Positions 48,196 to 59,228 of a DNA stretch of 64,000 nt are shown piece after piece; the stretch's first letter is position 1, and the number at the start of each line of letters is the position of its first letter. Source of the stretch: Gordionus sp. m RMFG-2023. Lineage: Eukaryota; Nematomorpha; Gordioida; Chordodea; Parachordodidae. The stretch covers positions 13,059,561 to 13,123,560 of the forward strand of contig NC_088775.1 in the NCBI RefSeq assembly GCF_954871325.1. Reading direction: 5' to 3'. Under the pieces are notes generated by a model that saw only the letters and a list, made by a program, of their open reading frames with translations, searched no databases and was not told the DNA's origin. Made by a program: the position numbers and the translations under genes.

Positions 48196-50260
48196 ATGAG
48201 AGATATAAAGATAAAAAATGGAAGTTTTGAAATATATAGAACAAATAATGTGATTGATGAAGAGGTACGAAATATAGAATTAGAGGGTTTTTTAAAGAAG
48301 AATAGATGCCCGAGAATTAATATAAAGATTAAGGAAGTAGAAATATGTTTTTTATTGGATACAGGAGCGGAGATTATTCTGATGAGTATAAAGGATTTCA
48401 ATAAATTTTGGCCAGAAGAAGAATTTGTTGTAAGAAAAATAAAAGCCAAACAATTAGATGGTAGCATTGTGAAAATTTTAGGTTATTATAGGATAAGGTT
48501 GTCTGGAATTAATAAATATAACGTTATGGATAACTACCTTAAAGATCGAGCCAATTTTAGATTGGTGTGACATAAAAACGATAGGTCCTATTTATAATTG
48601 GTGGAATTTTTTTGAAACAGTTTCTGAAATTAATAAGACAAATAGCAATATAATAAAGAGTGATTTTGATAAAATTAAGTTACCTATGATAAAAGACAAG
48701 ATGTAGTTCTCGATAAACTTAGAAATCGATCTCCAGAAATTTTGATTAGATATAGAGACAAAATAGAAGAGAATAAGGTATTAAAAGATATTAAATTAAT
48801 AGAGGTAACTTCAGCTGAAATCAAAAAACAGATAATGGTGAATAAAGTAGAACAGGATGAGACTGTTGAAGAGAAATGCAATAAGGAAATGTACATTATT
48901 TTAGATAAGTACAAGGAAGTTTTTAAAGAAGAATTAGGTACTCTAAAAAATGTTGAAATAGATATAAAGTTATTATAAAATTACCAGGTTAAATTTTGTG
49001 GATTAAGAAGATTACCTTTTTCTTGGATAGAAGAAATTGATAAGGAATTAAATAAATGGTTAAAAGAAGGTATAATACGGCCAATAGTGCATAGTGAATG
49101 GGCCACACCGTTAGTCCCCGTAAGAAAACCAGATAATAGCTTAAGGTTATGCATAGATTATAGAATTTCGTTAAATCCTTGGATTATCACAGTAGGGTAT
49201 CCTTTACCGAGAATAGAAGAACTATTGGCAAATTTAAAAGGAGCAACATATTTTTCGAAGATAGATTTCTCTAACGCATATTTACAGATTAAGGTGAGTG
49301 AGAAATCAAGTATAATGTTAACAATTACAACACATAGAGGTTTATTTGCCGTTTGTCGTTTACCATTTGGATTGAAAGTATCGGCTCCGATATTTCAAAG
49401 AACTATGGCTGCGTTATTTCAGGGATTAAAAGGAATAATGTATTATTTAGATTTTAATATCTGGTAGAACAGAAGAAAAGCACAATACTAGATTAGTTAA
49501 AGCTTGAATAAGAGTGTTTTTGGAGTAAGAGAAATAAAGTATTTAGGACAAATTATAAAGGGAAATGAAATTACTCCAATTGCAAAGAATATAGATAAGA
49601 TAATGAGCATGAGAGCACCAAATAATAAAACTGAATTACAGTCGTTTTTAGGAGCAACGAATTATTATCATCGTTTTGTTCAAATATTTTGTAGAAATTG
49701 CCACACCGTTGTATGAATTATTAAAGAAAAATAAAAGGTTTGAATGGGGAGAAGCACAGGAGGAAAGTTTCGAAAAATTCAAAATAAAGATGGTAAAGAA
49801 ACCGATTTTAAATTGTTTTAATGATAATTTAGATATTATATTAGCAGTAGATGCTTCTAATGAAGGTATAGGAGGAGTTTTATTACAGATGACAGATAAT
49901 GTTGAGAAACCGATTTTATTTTTATCGAGACTGTTTAGTAGCACTGAGAAAAATTACTCCACGATCGGGAAGGAGGCTCTTGCTGTTAAATTCGGGCTAG
50001 CGAAGTGCAAAGAATATCTGATTGGAAGAAGGTTTGTCTTCTATACCGATCATAAGCCTTTGGTAGATTTATTCAAGAAGGAAAATAAGGAACATATTAT
50101 TTCACCAAGGTTACAAAAATGGTTAATTTTAGTTGGTAATTTCGATTTTGAGATAAGATTCAGAACGGGTAAACAGAATTGTTTACCAGATATATTATCG
50201 AGATTATTTAATAAAGATATTGAAGACACAGATCCAGTAATCAATAGTTTAGAATATATA
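48196..50260 (+). pseudogene. Retroelement protease, reverse transcriptase and RNase H
   Basis: A retropepsin patch (CFLLDTGAEI) lies near 48343-48375. Reverse transcriptase blocks follow at about 49087-49460 (SEWATPLVPVRKPD, LRLCIDYR, FSKIDFSNAYLQIKV, LPFGL). RNase H is at about 49830-50230 (ILAVDASNEGIGGVLLQ, FYTDHKPL). The order and wording are those of the Ty3 group. Pieces occupy different frames; the region is broken. Confidence 0.85.
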
Positions 50261-50599
50261 GAAGAAGAATTAAATAGTAATGTTATAAGCAGGCGCGTAC
50301 GCAGTAATTTGGTCTGGGGGGGGGGGATAATAAAATTTTTTAAGAAATATTATTGTTTTTAAAAATATCAAGCATACATTTATTAGAACTAATAACTATT
50401 TCTAATACACAATTTTAAATTAATGTGAATTATAAAAAAATTATATGTAAAGAATCACTTAAATGACCCAAAATAGAAATTTGAATTTTTTGAGCTTTAA
50501 AATTTATATATAAAGTATAAAAAATTTAAATGTTAGAAATATAAATTAATACACAAAAAGCTTAAGGAATAATTGTATTTTGTATGTTATATATTTACA

Positions 50600-51850
50600 A
50601 TGTAAAATCCAATCTTCGTTGGGATTGAGCTATTTTTTCAATTATCTCATCCTTGCTTGTTGTCAAATGCCTATGAATATTCAAAAGATCCAAACCTTTC
50701 AATCTACTTTCAAAAGTTGTACTTCTTGGTATGTTTTTCAGAGACCGGCCGGACCGTATTGCCGGGTCCGAAATTTAAAAAAAAACACCAGGGCTGAGCC
50801 TGAATTTAAAAAAAAAACATCTAGGCCGGGCCTGAAAATTTTTTTAAAAAAATATCCGGACCGGACTGTATATTTTAAACAGCCTATATTTGAAATCGTT
50901 ATTATTAGCTATAAAAATCAAAAATAAATATAATTTATTTTTAAAAAATCCGGGTCGGGCCTGAAAATTGAGCTTAGCCGTAAAAATCTTTTAAAAAATC
51001 CGGGTCGTGCCCTGCAAATGGTACCTCTGCAGGGCTCTGTTATTCTTCTTAAAAAAGAGAATGTTCTCTCATTAGTTTACTATTGGGAAGAGTTGCTAAA
51101 ACCCTTTTAATACATTGGGAATATAATCTAAAATGTTTGAAATAATGCAGAGCATCCATAGCATTTTTTGGGACTGTATCAACCATAGTTAATCTTATAA
51201 ACATAGTTATTCAGTTAATAAGGCATCATAAGATACTTTAACATCTTCATGATAAAAATCCAACAAATATTTTTTTTCTATCACCATCTGAAAAAGTTGG
51301 AAAGGCTTTTATGAAAATAATATTTGCAGATTGGTAAGTGCTGCATAATGAATTAAAAACCATTCATTTATTTGGTTTATAAATGTATTTGTATCTAAGA
51401 TATACTCTTCTACTGATCCTATATTAATGTTTTAACTATGAGCTTGCCTTGCTGCAAGTCGAGTGAGACAAATATTAAACACGTAGAGCTCTGCTTTTGA
51501 CTTAACAATAACATATAAAATTCTTCATAAACATTAGCCCTAATTTCCTTGAATTCTAATAAAATGCTCTCCGCTATTCAGATCTTCTTAATCAAGTCAT
51601 CATGTTTTTGAAAAGTAATACATAAAATAGTTGTACATTCTAATGAGAAAAAAAATTTGGAATAAGCATTGAATCCAATAATTTTCTTGCTTCTAAGGAA
51701 AAATTTCTTTCAGGCCATTGTGATATGTCAGTAATAGCAAATAATCGGCTCTTCTAACTCCATAAAAGCTGTTACTGCTTGATGGCGGAGACTCTATCTC
51801 GTAGGACAAGGTTGCAATTTCTTTCTCCCTGTTGGACAATTTCAGAATAA
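50600..51850 (-). pseudogene. hAT transposase relic, split by a MITE
   Basis: On the minus strand, 51165-51040 gives ALHYFKHFRLYSQCIKRVL, then ATLPNSKLMREHSLFLRRI, matching the start of the dimerisation domain. Beyond the MITE, 50735-50602 gives STTFESRLKGLDLLNIHR, then DEIIEKIAQSQRRLDF, matching its end. Upstream, near 51590-51500, are weaker blocks such as EFKEIRANVYEEFY. Stops interrupt it. The C-terminal wording (RLNGLALLNIHR) is that of the hAT at 33619-33837. Confidence 0.65.
50739..51039. mobile_element. CAGAG-type MITE, copy 2
   Basis: A 301-bp copy, inverted relative to 5834-6086, starting CAGAGACCGGCCGG and ending in the inverse of CAGAGCCCTGCAGAGGTACC. It contains several CCGGGTCGGGCC-like blocks. 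It sits exactly between two halves of the hAT dimerisation domain, so it inserted into that hAT. The 8-bp flanks atgttttt and ttattctt match at 5 positions. The 115-codon plus-strand frame over it is not a gene. Confidence 0.65.
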
Positions 51851-52439
51851 TTATTATTTGACTAGAAATTTAAAAATGGTAGATAAATATTACGCCACTA
51901 AAAATTTGAAAATAATAAGATAATATTACGCCGGAGAACTTTAAATCGAAATTAATTGATAAACTTAGGATGAATGTGATAATAAATGTAATTAAATATA
52001 TATTTAATATGAGATAGGAATAAATATTAACAAATATAAATTAATATATACTATGTAAATTTAATTCAAAAAATTATTTGACTTGTAAAAAGTTGTTAAA
52101 ATAACATATTTATATATTCTTATCAATTTTTACAAATTAAAATTCTTATTTACAAACGATTGAAATGTTTAAATTAAATCTGCACAACACTCTAAACAAA
52201 AATATTTTTGAAAAATATATCCGGCATCTGCATTTTTTGGCTTTGGGGGGGGGGGGATTTGTCCCCTGCCCCCCCCGTGAAGATAGATACAAGAGAAAAA
52301 CCAATAACTTTTGAAATAGTAGGGGAGATATCCAAAAAAGAAGAAGAATTAATAAGAATTAGAATGTTTGAAAGGAGATGCAGAATGGAAAAGTGTAGAC
52401 AAAGCATTTAAGAATATAAGGAGTGAATTAAATATAGAT

Positions 52440-53326
52440 GACAATTGTTTATTGAGGGGATATCGATTAGTGATATCCAATAAATTAAGAAAAGATACAT
52501 TAGCTGTAATATATACAGGACATCAAGGCATAGAAAGAATGAAGAATAAAGCAAGAAAATACATTTGGTGGCCCAAGATGAATAGTGAAATAGAAGAATT
52601 AGCTAGGAGTTGTGAAACATGTAATATGTGTGCAAATTTACCAGCAAGAAATAAGGAAGATAAATGGCAGAAACATATGTGCCATGTGAAAGAATACACA
52701 TAGATTTTTTAGAATATGAAAGAAAGAAATATTTTATTATGGTAGATGCAGGTTCAAAATGGATAGATTGCCAACAGGTATCAGGTCTATCAACAAAAAT
52801 AGCTTTGGATAAGATAAAAGATTTTGTAAGTAAATATTGATTAATGAAGACCTTAGTATCCAATGGTCCAGCGTTCAGAGGCAGAGCATTTGATAAGTTT
52901 TGTGATAGATGGAAGATTGAACATTTATTATCTCCACCACATTATCTAAGAAGTAATGGGCAAGCTGAACGAATGGTAGCTATAGTTAAAAATTGGTTAA
53001 AAAAAGAAAAATATGGAGAAGGAAAATGGTGGTTATTATTATTAGCATATAACAATACTAAGACTAGCAAAGGGAATTCACCAGCAGAGATGTATTTAGG
53101 TAGAAAAACAAGAACTGAATTAGATTTTTTTTTGAAAGAAAAAATAAAGCAAAAGGATTATACATATGAGGAGAAATTTAAAGTTGGAAGTTTGGTATGG
53201 ATTCTAATTTTTGATGGTCCAATTTTAAGGGGGAAGGGTATAGTAATTAAGAATATAGGAAGGAAAAAGGTAGAAATAGAAATTGAAGGACAAGAAGAAC
53301 ATATGCAAGGCATATTAAACAATTAA
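52440..53326 (+). pseudogene. Retroelement integrase
   Basis: The region opens with the zinc-binding part (GHQGIERMKNKARKYIWWP, then CETCNMC near 52610-52635). The catalytic core and tail follow at 52844-53326 (PAFRGRAFDKF, HYLRSNGQAERMVAIVK, LLLAYNNTKTSKGNSPAEMY). These are Ty3-group integrase blocks in the usual order. It is part of the broken element. Confidence 0.85.
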
Positions 53327-53349
53327 GACCTAGGTGTGTAGGTTAGGAA

Positions 53350-53705
53350 AGATGAGTCTTAAAATTGATGATAAACATAATGGATTTGTTTGGTATAACA
53401 AGTGATTATGATAATCTTAATTTTAAGTGTTGATGATAGACATAATTGATTTGTTTTAACAAATTGGGTAAAATTATGAGAATCATAACTGAGGGTAATT
53501 GAAAATTGATGATAAACATAATAGATTTGTTTTAGGTATAACAAGTGATAATTATGAGAATCATAATTTTGTGTTTTAAAATTGATCATAAACATAATTA
53601 ATTTGTTGATGAACAAGTGACAATTTTGAGAATCATAATTTTAGATGATATACATAATGGAAGTTTTTGTGTTAACAAAACTGAAGAATTATGAGAATCA
53701 TAGAT
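53350..53705. repeat. Degenerate repeat array in the retroelement 3' region
   Basis: Five or six diverged units of about 70 bp built from TTGATGATAAACATAAT, TTGATTTGTTTTAACAA and ATGAGAATCATAATTTT lie between integrase and the 3' LTR. The same words build the 48-bp array at 16240-16735, which links that locus to this family. Confidence 0.75.
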
Positions 53706-53811
53706 GTGGAGAGTTTAAATTTTAAAAGAAAATAAGATTTAAATGTAGAGATAATATATGGTATGATTATAGGGTAATATATATATATACGTATAGTTTA
53801 ATTCTGTTTTA

Positions 53812-54165
53812 AATGGCTTCTTATTTTAGAGTAGGAAATAGGATTATAAAAATAGAAATTATAGAAATCGATGGATCAGTAGAATCTAGGAATTGGTTGA
53901 ATGCAGCAAGGGAAGAGGTTCAACATCAATATGGCGAGATGCTACAGGAACCCACTAAACGAATGAGTGTCGATAAAAGATGGAACTGAGATATGGTGAA
54001 AAAAAGAAAGATAGACTGCTGGTCCTGTGGAGGAAACTACATGATGCGCGTGTGCCAGAATATTTATGTGACTAATAATAATTCTTTATTATCATTATCG
54101 GCAGAAACAGGAGACAATAATACAATGCTAAATAAGGACTCAGGAAGAGGTGGAGGACTTCCTTA
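53812..54165 (+). pseudogene. Zinc-knuckle-like frame after integrase
   Basis: A frame starting MASYFRVGNRIIKIEIIEID lies downstream of the repeats, and a CWSCGGNYMMRVC motif follows near 54010, resembling one gag zinc knuckle. The wording around it (VESRNWLNAAREEV) echoes the sequence before the gag knuckles at 47.83-47.9 kb. This may be a duplicated gag fragment or an extra 3' gene of this family. It is a fossil. Confidence 0.45.
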
Positions 54166-54175
54166 AGTGCGGGGG

Positions 54176-54557
54176 TGTTGCATTATGTAAATGATTTTTA
54201 TTATGCAAATGATTATTTTTAATATTTAAGCAAAAAAGAAAATATATTTGATATGAAATAAGTTCAATTATAAATGATTATTCAAAATTAAGAAATGTAT
54301 TATAATTATATGAACAAGTATAGAAATTATATTTTGGAATATTATTATTCAAATTGAAAAGATTATATTTTATGCATAGATATATAAAGCATGAAAAAAA
54401 TCAGAAAAAATTATTATATTTTTCTTACGAAATTGTTAATTTAAATAATTTTATTCATCGATTGTATTTTACATTAATTTAATTAATTATATATTATCTT
54501 TAAATAAATCAATTATTCTCAACCTCGTAGTCCTTCTCTAACACACACGACTCTTAA
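54176..54557 (+). repeat. 3' LTR
   Basis: A 382-bp LTR starting TGTTGCATTATG and ending CGACTCTTAAAA, preceded by a purine run (GCGGGGG) that may be the polypurine tract. It retains the empty site of the TA-flanked transposon near 54325. A TATATAAAG box-like word near its middle may be promoter sequence. Confidence 0.9.
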
Positions 54558-54566
54558 AATATTAAT

Positions 54567-55110
54567 ATGTTAAATTATTTATTTTTTCAATTAGGGGATC
54601 ACATCATAATCAGGGGATGCTTTTATCATTTGTGTCAAAGTAACCATAGAAAAATTCAAAAGCTAGGTCTGGAAAGCCAATACAGAATCGATGAAGCCCT
54701 AGGCTTCTACGGCTTAGCATTTGTTCCTTTATGTGATATGGGCAATGCAATTGCTCCTTAAATCGATTACTCCGAGAAATGGTAAGGATATTCTTGAATA
54801 ATTCGATAAAAATTACATCAATGGAGTATCAAGGGAGGTCAAAAGAAGCAATTCTCAATCCCAGACAGGTCGAATTGGGCCTCGATTTCCTCCAGAAACT
54901 TGAATCGGAGCACTTTATCCAACGAATAACTCATAAATAATTAATGCGAAGGTTCGAATCATCGTTTTTCTAATCTGGTTGGGAATAAACAACCATCAAT
55001 CTGGGTGATTAAAAAAATGAAATGCGAGGTGGCTGCCGATGAAACCAAACTTAAACGATGGCGTGTAGGTAGTTGGACACCGAAAACAAAATCGCAGTGC
55101 ATAAACAAGA
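54567..55110 (+). pseudogene. MULE transposase, right piece
   Basis: The plus-strand frame 54567-54761 encodes GDHIIIRGCFYHLCQ, then SNHRKIQKLGLESQYR and LAFVPLCDMGNA, the GC-FHL-Q and LAFVP blocks of MULE transposases. Further on, about 54985-55080 gives NKQPSIWVIKKMKCE and KLKRWRVGS, like the HPSIW and C-terminal blocks, after stops in between. With the left piece it shows that the Ty3-type element landed inside the transposase gene. Confidence 0.7.
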
Positions 55111-55472
55111 AAAAATGCTGATGTTCAAATTAGTACTGGGAATATCCCATTAAAATAACCCATGTATTACCTATTTTCGCAAAAAATTTTGCCATAGTAA
55201 TAAATACAATATCCATCCTTAATTACTATATTAAGTAGACTAAATTTGAAAAAATTTTCAATAAGATCTGTTTATTTTATTGATAAATCATTATTATGTA
55301 TATAATTTATTAATAAATTATATTTTTATAATATTTTTTTTCTAAAATACTAATTTGTCTATACCTTATTAAATCCAAATAAAAATATACTGATATTATT
55401 AGATCTTAAGTAAATTCGAAAAAAAATTTTGGGGTTTTTTTCCTGGGGGTTTTTCCGGGATTCATCTCAAAC

Positions 55473-56734
55473 ATAACACATTTATTAATGGAGATTTTTC
55501 ATACATGTAGATTAATATTGTTCTTAAATTGCGAGGTTAACTGATTTCAACGTGTGAAATTATATTTAAACATTTAAAAAATTTATTATATTTTAAACAA
55601 AAATGAATATAAAAAAGATTTTACCTAATTTTTTGGAAATATATATATGATATGTATAGAGGAGTGTGCTTAAAGAACTTTGAAATTTATCAAAAACTAG
55701 ATCGCATAAGTTAACGAGCCATGGCTGATAAAAAATTTTTCACCTAGCCAACCTATAATAGAATTTATCGATAAATTTTTTTTCGAGCCTTATCTGTTGC
55801 TTCTAAACGCACTAGGCCACTGTCAACCCTTTTAAGATTCTTCCTCGACAATTACCCCATTCCCAATGTCCCCTAATTAACTAAATGACACACCTGAAAT
55901 TCCAACATATATTTTAAATTAATGAATATATGAAAAAATATAAGCAAAATTTTAGAAAAATTGAAAAGTTTTTCAGCCCAGTTTGTGGCTCTGGCTGAGT
56001 CATACTGTCCTCAAATAAATATATAAACATATTTTCTGTTCGGTTAATTCTTTTATGTATTCTAAATTAAAAAAAAATATATAATTTACCATTATAAAAT
56101 TAAGCTTACATAGTTTCCTCATTAGTTAATATGAAGAAAGATTTTTTTTAAAAATATATTATACACCACAATACATAAAAATTTAGTCATTTATGCATAT
56201 ATAATGTTAAGACTGTAAAGCATTACTGGAAGCGTCTGGGCTATTGGGGGCTCAAGTACAAGAATTTTATTAAAATTCCAAGGAAAAAGTTAATATTTTT
56301 TTTTTGGATTTTGAGAACTCATTGAGCCTGGCAAACTAAAAAATCGATCCTGATAGTATTACCATCAACTATCCAAGGGTTAGTATTTACAATCTCTCTA
56401 CTGTTATGTTTCAGTATGCTAAATTTTCAAAATTCTACAGACTTATAAAAAAACAGACTCAACAAGATTATGAGTTATTATTAAAAAATTCTTATCTTTT
56501 ACACCTTTATATTAGAAAAATGATAATATCGCTTTATTTAAAGAGGACTACTTTTAAACATTTTTAATTTAAAAAATTAAATATCTAAAAGTATATATTT
56601 AAAAAAAATCTGATCTAAATAAAATATAATAAATTTTTTTATATAAATATAATAAAAGATAAATCATAAAATGCATTTATAACTAATTTATAAAAGATTT
56701 TAATAAATATGTTTTATAATAATAAGACCATGGG
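55473..56734. other. AT-rich stretch, no gene seen
   Basis: No open frame over 60 codons and no transposon end pair. GC-richer patches near 55840 and 56230 have no recognised content. Confidence 0.4.
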
Positions 56735-56848
56735 ATTGAATAATATGAGCAAAGTCTTCCAGGCTTACATAATACTATTTTTATGAAAATCTTAACCGGC
56801 AATTTTAAAAATTGACCCAAATCGAACCTTTGGAAACCTCTAACAGTT
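56735..56848. mobile_element. Hairpin MITE family, partial copy 4
   Basis: This matches the right arm of the hairpin MITEs: GAGCAAAGTCTTCCAGGCTT, ACATAATACTATTTTTATG, then AAATTGACCCAAATCG and a worn end near 56848. The left arm is missing, so it is a truncated copy with no TSD. Confidence 0.55.
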
Positions 56849-57129
56849 CTGTGTGTATAACTAAAAAAAATGGGACTTATTTTTAATTGCTGGTTCTATC
56901 GCTTTCTTCGAGTTACAAAATAAAGGGAAGCCTATGGCCCTGAGTGGCTAGTCATCTCTAGTACAAATTTGGAAATTCACCAAAGTAAGGAAACTGTGTC
57001 TAGCTGTAGATGTACGTTTAACATGAGCTAAAAATATGAGTCCGTAATTGTTTTCTGTATTTTTATTCATTAACACAACAACAGCACATGAAAAGTAATC
57101 AAGGCATATCACAGTATCAAACATATAAT

Positions 57130-57823
57130 CAGAGTTGGGCAGTACCGCGAATACTTGTATCTAAGATACAAGATCTTTTCTTGTACTCAGTATCTTATTG
57201 ACATTTTTAATAAGATACTAGTATCTGTATCTAAGATCCTTTATTTTGAAAAGAATCTTGTATATTTTTCATTTTCTTTAATAAGATACAGATACAGATT
57301 CTTTTTAATATTCATGTTTAAAACATTTACATATCACACAATATAACTTTATTTTCTTCGTGAAATCTTATATTATTTTTTTTATTTTTTCCCTCAAATA
57401 TTTTAAATATATTGATAACCAAAATTAGTTGGAAATTTCACAGGTCACAAAGATAGATAAATTAAAAATAACAACACCAAAACTAAATAAGAGAAAGATA
57501 TATTTTATATGTAATATTTTTTAATTTGTAGAATGTTTAACAATCATAGTAGTGAAGATGAAATTATAAAGATAGGTTCTCCTGAATCAAATCCGAATCT
57601 TAAAATTCTATATGGAAAATTTTATAAAGTAATTCATGTGAAAAAGAATAAGGTACAAGCTGAATGTCAAAATTGCACAAGAAAGTTATTAAAGGTTCAA
57701 AAAACTTTGTTAAACATATTAAAGTATATTTTACATTTTTATTTTATAATTATTAACATAATAATACGTATACTTAAGTCCCTGATTATCAAATTAAAAT
57801 CATTTTGGATATATATTTTTTTA
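57130..57823 (+). mobile_element. Left part of a hAT with a BED-finger transposase start
   Basis: The left end CAGAGTTGGGCAGTACCG is followed to 57310 by a subterminal region made of GATAC words on both strands (TATCTAAGATACAAGATC, AAGATACAGATACAG). A plus-strand frame at 57533-57850 encodes KFYKVIHVKKNKVQAECQNC, then RKLLKVQKTLLNILKYI, the layout of a BED zinc finger at the N-terminus of hAT transposases. A good acceptor (TTTAATTTGTAG) precedes the ATG. A second hAT starts at about 57824 and cuts it off; the remainder was not found. Confidence 0.55.
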
Positions 57824-58612
57824 AGGGTGTGTACCTATACCACTTTTTAGAGGTCGATCCGATCCGATATTCCCGATATTGAATTGATATCGGTCGATTA
57901 CCGATCCGATATCATATCTAATTTTGTATTCTGTAAAGATACCAATGGTTTTAATTTTTAATATACTTTTTATTAGTATAACATATATAATTTAACTATA
58001 CCATTACTTATGTCATTCAAATATATTATAATGATCAGTTATAGTTTATATTCAATTCAATTGCAATTCTAAAATTATATAAAATATTTTTATTGTTAAA
58101 TCACTTTTATATAAATAGTAATAACATTAATCTATATATATAATAAGTAATAAACAATTATATTATGAAATTTGAAATAAATATTTAAAATAATATTTAA
58201 CATTAATATATCGAAGATTTCTTTTTAGAAATACCAATATTTCCAATTTATCAGAGGTCAGCTTGTGGCTATAGTAACTGTCAATATCATCAGCTTCACT
58301 AAAAACAGATTCTGACGAGAATATCGCACACTTTTATAAACAGAATGCGCAAAAAAAATAACAGTATGGCAGAATGTTTATTAATTATTATTATTAAATA
58401 AATATACATAAAAATGGATTCAGATTTTATTTATAAAAATAAGTGATTTTAGATAAAACTTTTTATAAAAATTTTATAACATTTTTTTTTGTTAATGAAG
58501 CCATTTTATATCGAATCAAATTTTATAATATTGGCCGATAACCGATATTTTAAAATGGGTGAAATCGGCCCGATCGGATAAAAAATATCGGCACATCCCA
58601 ATGGCACACCCC
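57824..58612 (-). mobile_element. hAT remnant with ATCGG-rich ends
   Basis: The ends are inverted relatives: GGGTGTGTACC, then CCGATATCGGTCG-like words on the left, and on the right, in reverse, GGGTGTGCCATT, then TGTGCCGATATTTTTTATCC. On the minus strand at about 58345-58230 lies SSESVFSEADDIDSYY, then SDKLEILVFLKRNL, the dimerisation domain of Ac/ZBED-type hAT transposases. The rest of the gene is gone. No TSD was fixed; boundaries are good to perhaps 15 bp. Confidence 0.6.
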
Positions 58613-58797
58613 CAATATATTTTATATATAAATATTTTAGCAAGTTCTTATTAGAGGAAATATTTAAGCTACAATTGATATATAAAATTAGATAATTTTA
58701 AAAGGCTCTTAATAAAATAATTATAATAAGGTAGAATTTAACTTTATTAGTTACTTTTATTTATTTATGATATAAGTAAAATTACATTACAGTATTT

Positions 58798-59228
58798 CAG
58801 TGACGAAGCGTCAAGTTTACTACTAAGGAAGCGATCAAAATTTTTTTTTTATATATTTTAGTCAAACTCAAACAATAAAAACATTAAGATTTATAAATAA
58901 GTGGTATTCGTCTTTGTTTTTGAGTAAAATGATTAAGTACTGCAATATAAAAGTTATCGCTTGATTTTAAATTTTTTAATAATTTTTTTTCAATCGAAAT
59001 CAAAGATAGATTCGATAATCGATTTTGGCTCATCCTGTTACTGCAATAAGATTTGATTCTTTTTAAAGATGAAAAACTCCTTTCTGCACTTGTTGTTAAA
59101 GCCAAAGTAAAGAAGAATTTGCATAATTTAAAAAACTCTTTAAAACTTTTAATCAAATCGCTGCATATTAAAAATTCAAGTATTTCATTAACATTCTTTT
59201 TCTTTTTAAATTCAAGATCCCGAAACAC
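58798..59228 (-). pseudogene. ZMYM1-like hAT transposase C-terminus
   Basis: A 114-codon minus-strand frame contains FFKLCKFFFTLALTTSAERSF, SSLKRIKSYCSNRM and SQNRLSNLSLISIEKKLL, the complete dimerisation domain of DUF4371-type hAT transposases, still open. The element's 3' end is at 58798, where CAGTGACGAAGCGTC marks the terminal repeat. The N-terminal and catalytic parts and the other end are missing. It is oriented away from LSM5. Confidence 0.7.

Larger units (their letters stand above)
50290..52268 (-). mobile_element. hAT element inside the Ty3-type element
   Basis: The left end CAGGCGCGTACGCAGTAATT followed by a G run matches the hAT ends seen at 32975. The right end lies near 52268, inside a G/C tract, and is uncertain; no TSD could be read. 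The minus strand carries transposase pieces on both sides of a MITE (50739-51039). This insertion separates the RNase H and integrase regions of the host retroelement. Confidence 0.65.
45347..54557 (+). mobile_element. Ty3-type LTR retroelement, broken, with two DNA transposons inside
   Basis: Two LTRs of about 385 bp (5' LTR 45347-47497 split by an insertion, 3' LTR 54176-54557) bracket gag zinc knuckles, protease, reverse transcriptase, RNase H and integrase in the Ty3 order. A DNA transposon lies in the 5' LTR (45493-47254) and a hAT lies between RNase H and integrase (about 50290-52268). Subtracting both leaves about 5.5 kb, normal for the class. The coding region is broken in roughly ten or more places. 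LTRs differ at scattered positions, so insertion is not recent. A solo LTR of the family is at 12071-12423. Confidence 0.9.
44943..55463 (+). mobile_element. MULE (Mutator-like) transposon with 9-bp TSD, hosting a nested stack
   Basis: The left end reads GGTAATAGGGAAAAAACCCC and the right end in reverse GAATCCCGGAAAAACCCCC. Both flanks are atctcaaac (44934-44942 and 55464-55472), a perfect 9-bp TSD as is usual for MULEs. Pieces of a MULE transposase occur on each side of a Ty3-type element inserted at 45347-54557. Without that insertion the MULE would be only about 1.3 kb, so it was already internally deleted or has decayed. Confidence 0.8.

Noticed and set aside
48159-48467. 102-codon minus-strand frame and others over 48.6-50.3 kb
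   Set aside because: They are antisense shadows of the retroelement protease-RNase H region.
50580-50927. 115-codon plus-strand frame
   Set aside because: It runs from the antisense of a hAT transposase into a MITE, so it is a composite by chance.
54950-54966. GGTTCGAATC resembling a tRNA T-loop
   Set aside because: No A box, acceptor stem or anticodon stem can be drawn around it, and it lies in the decayed MULE transposase.
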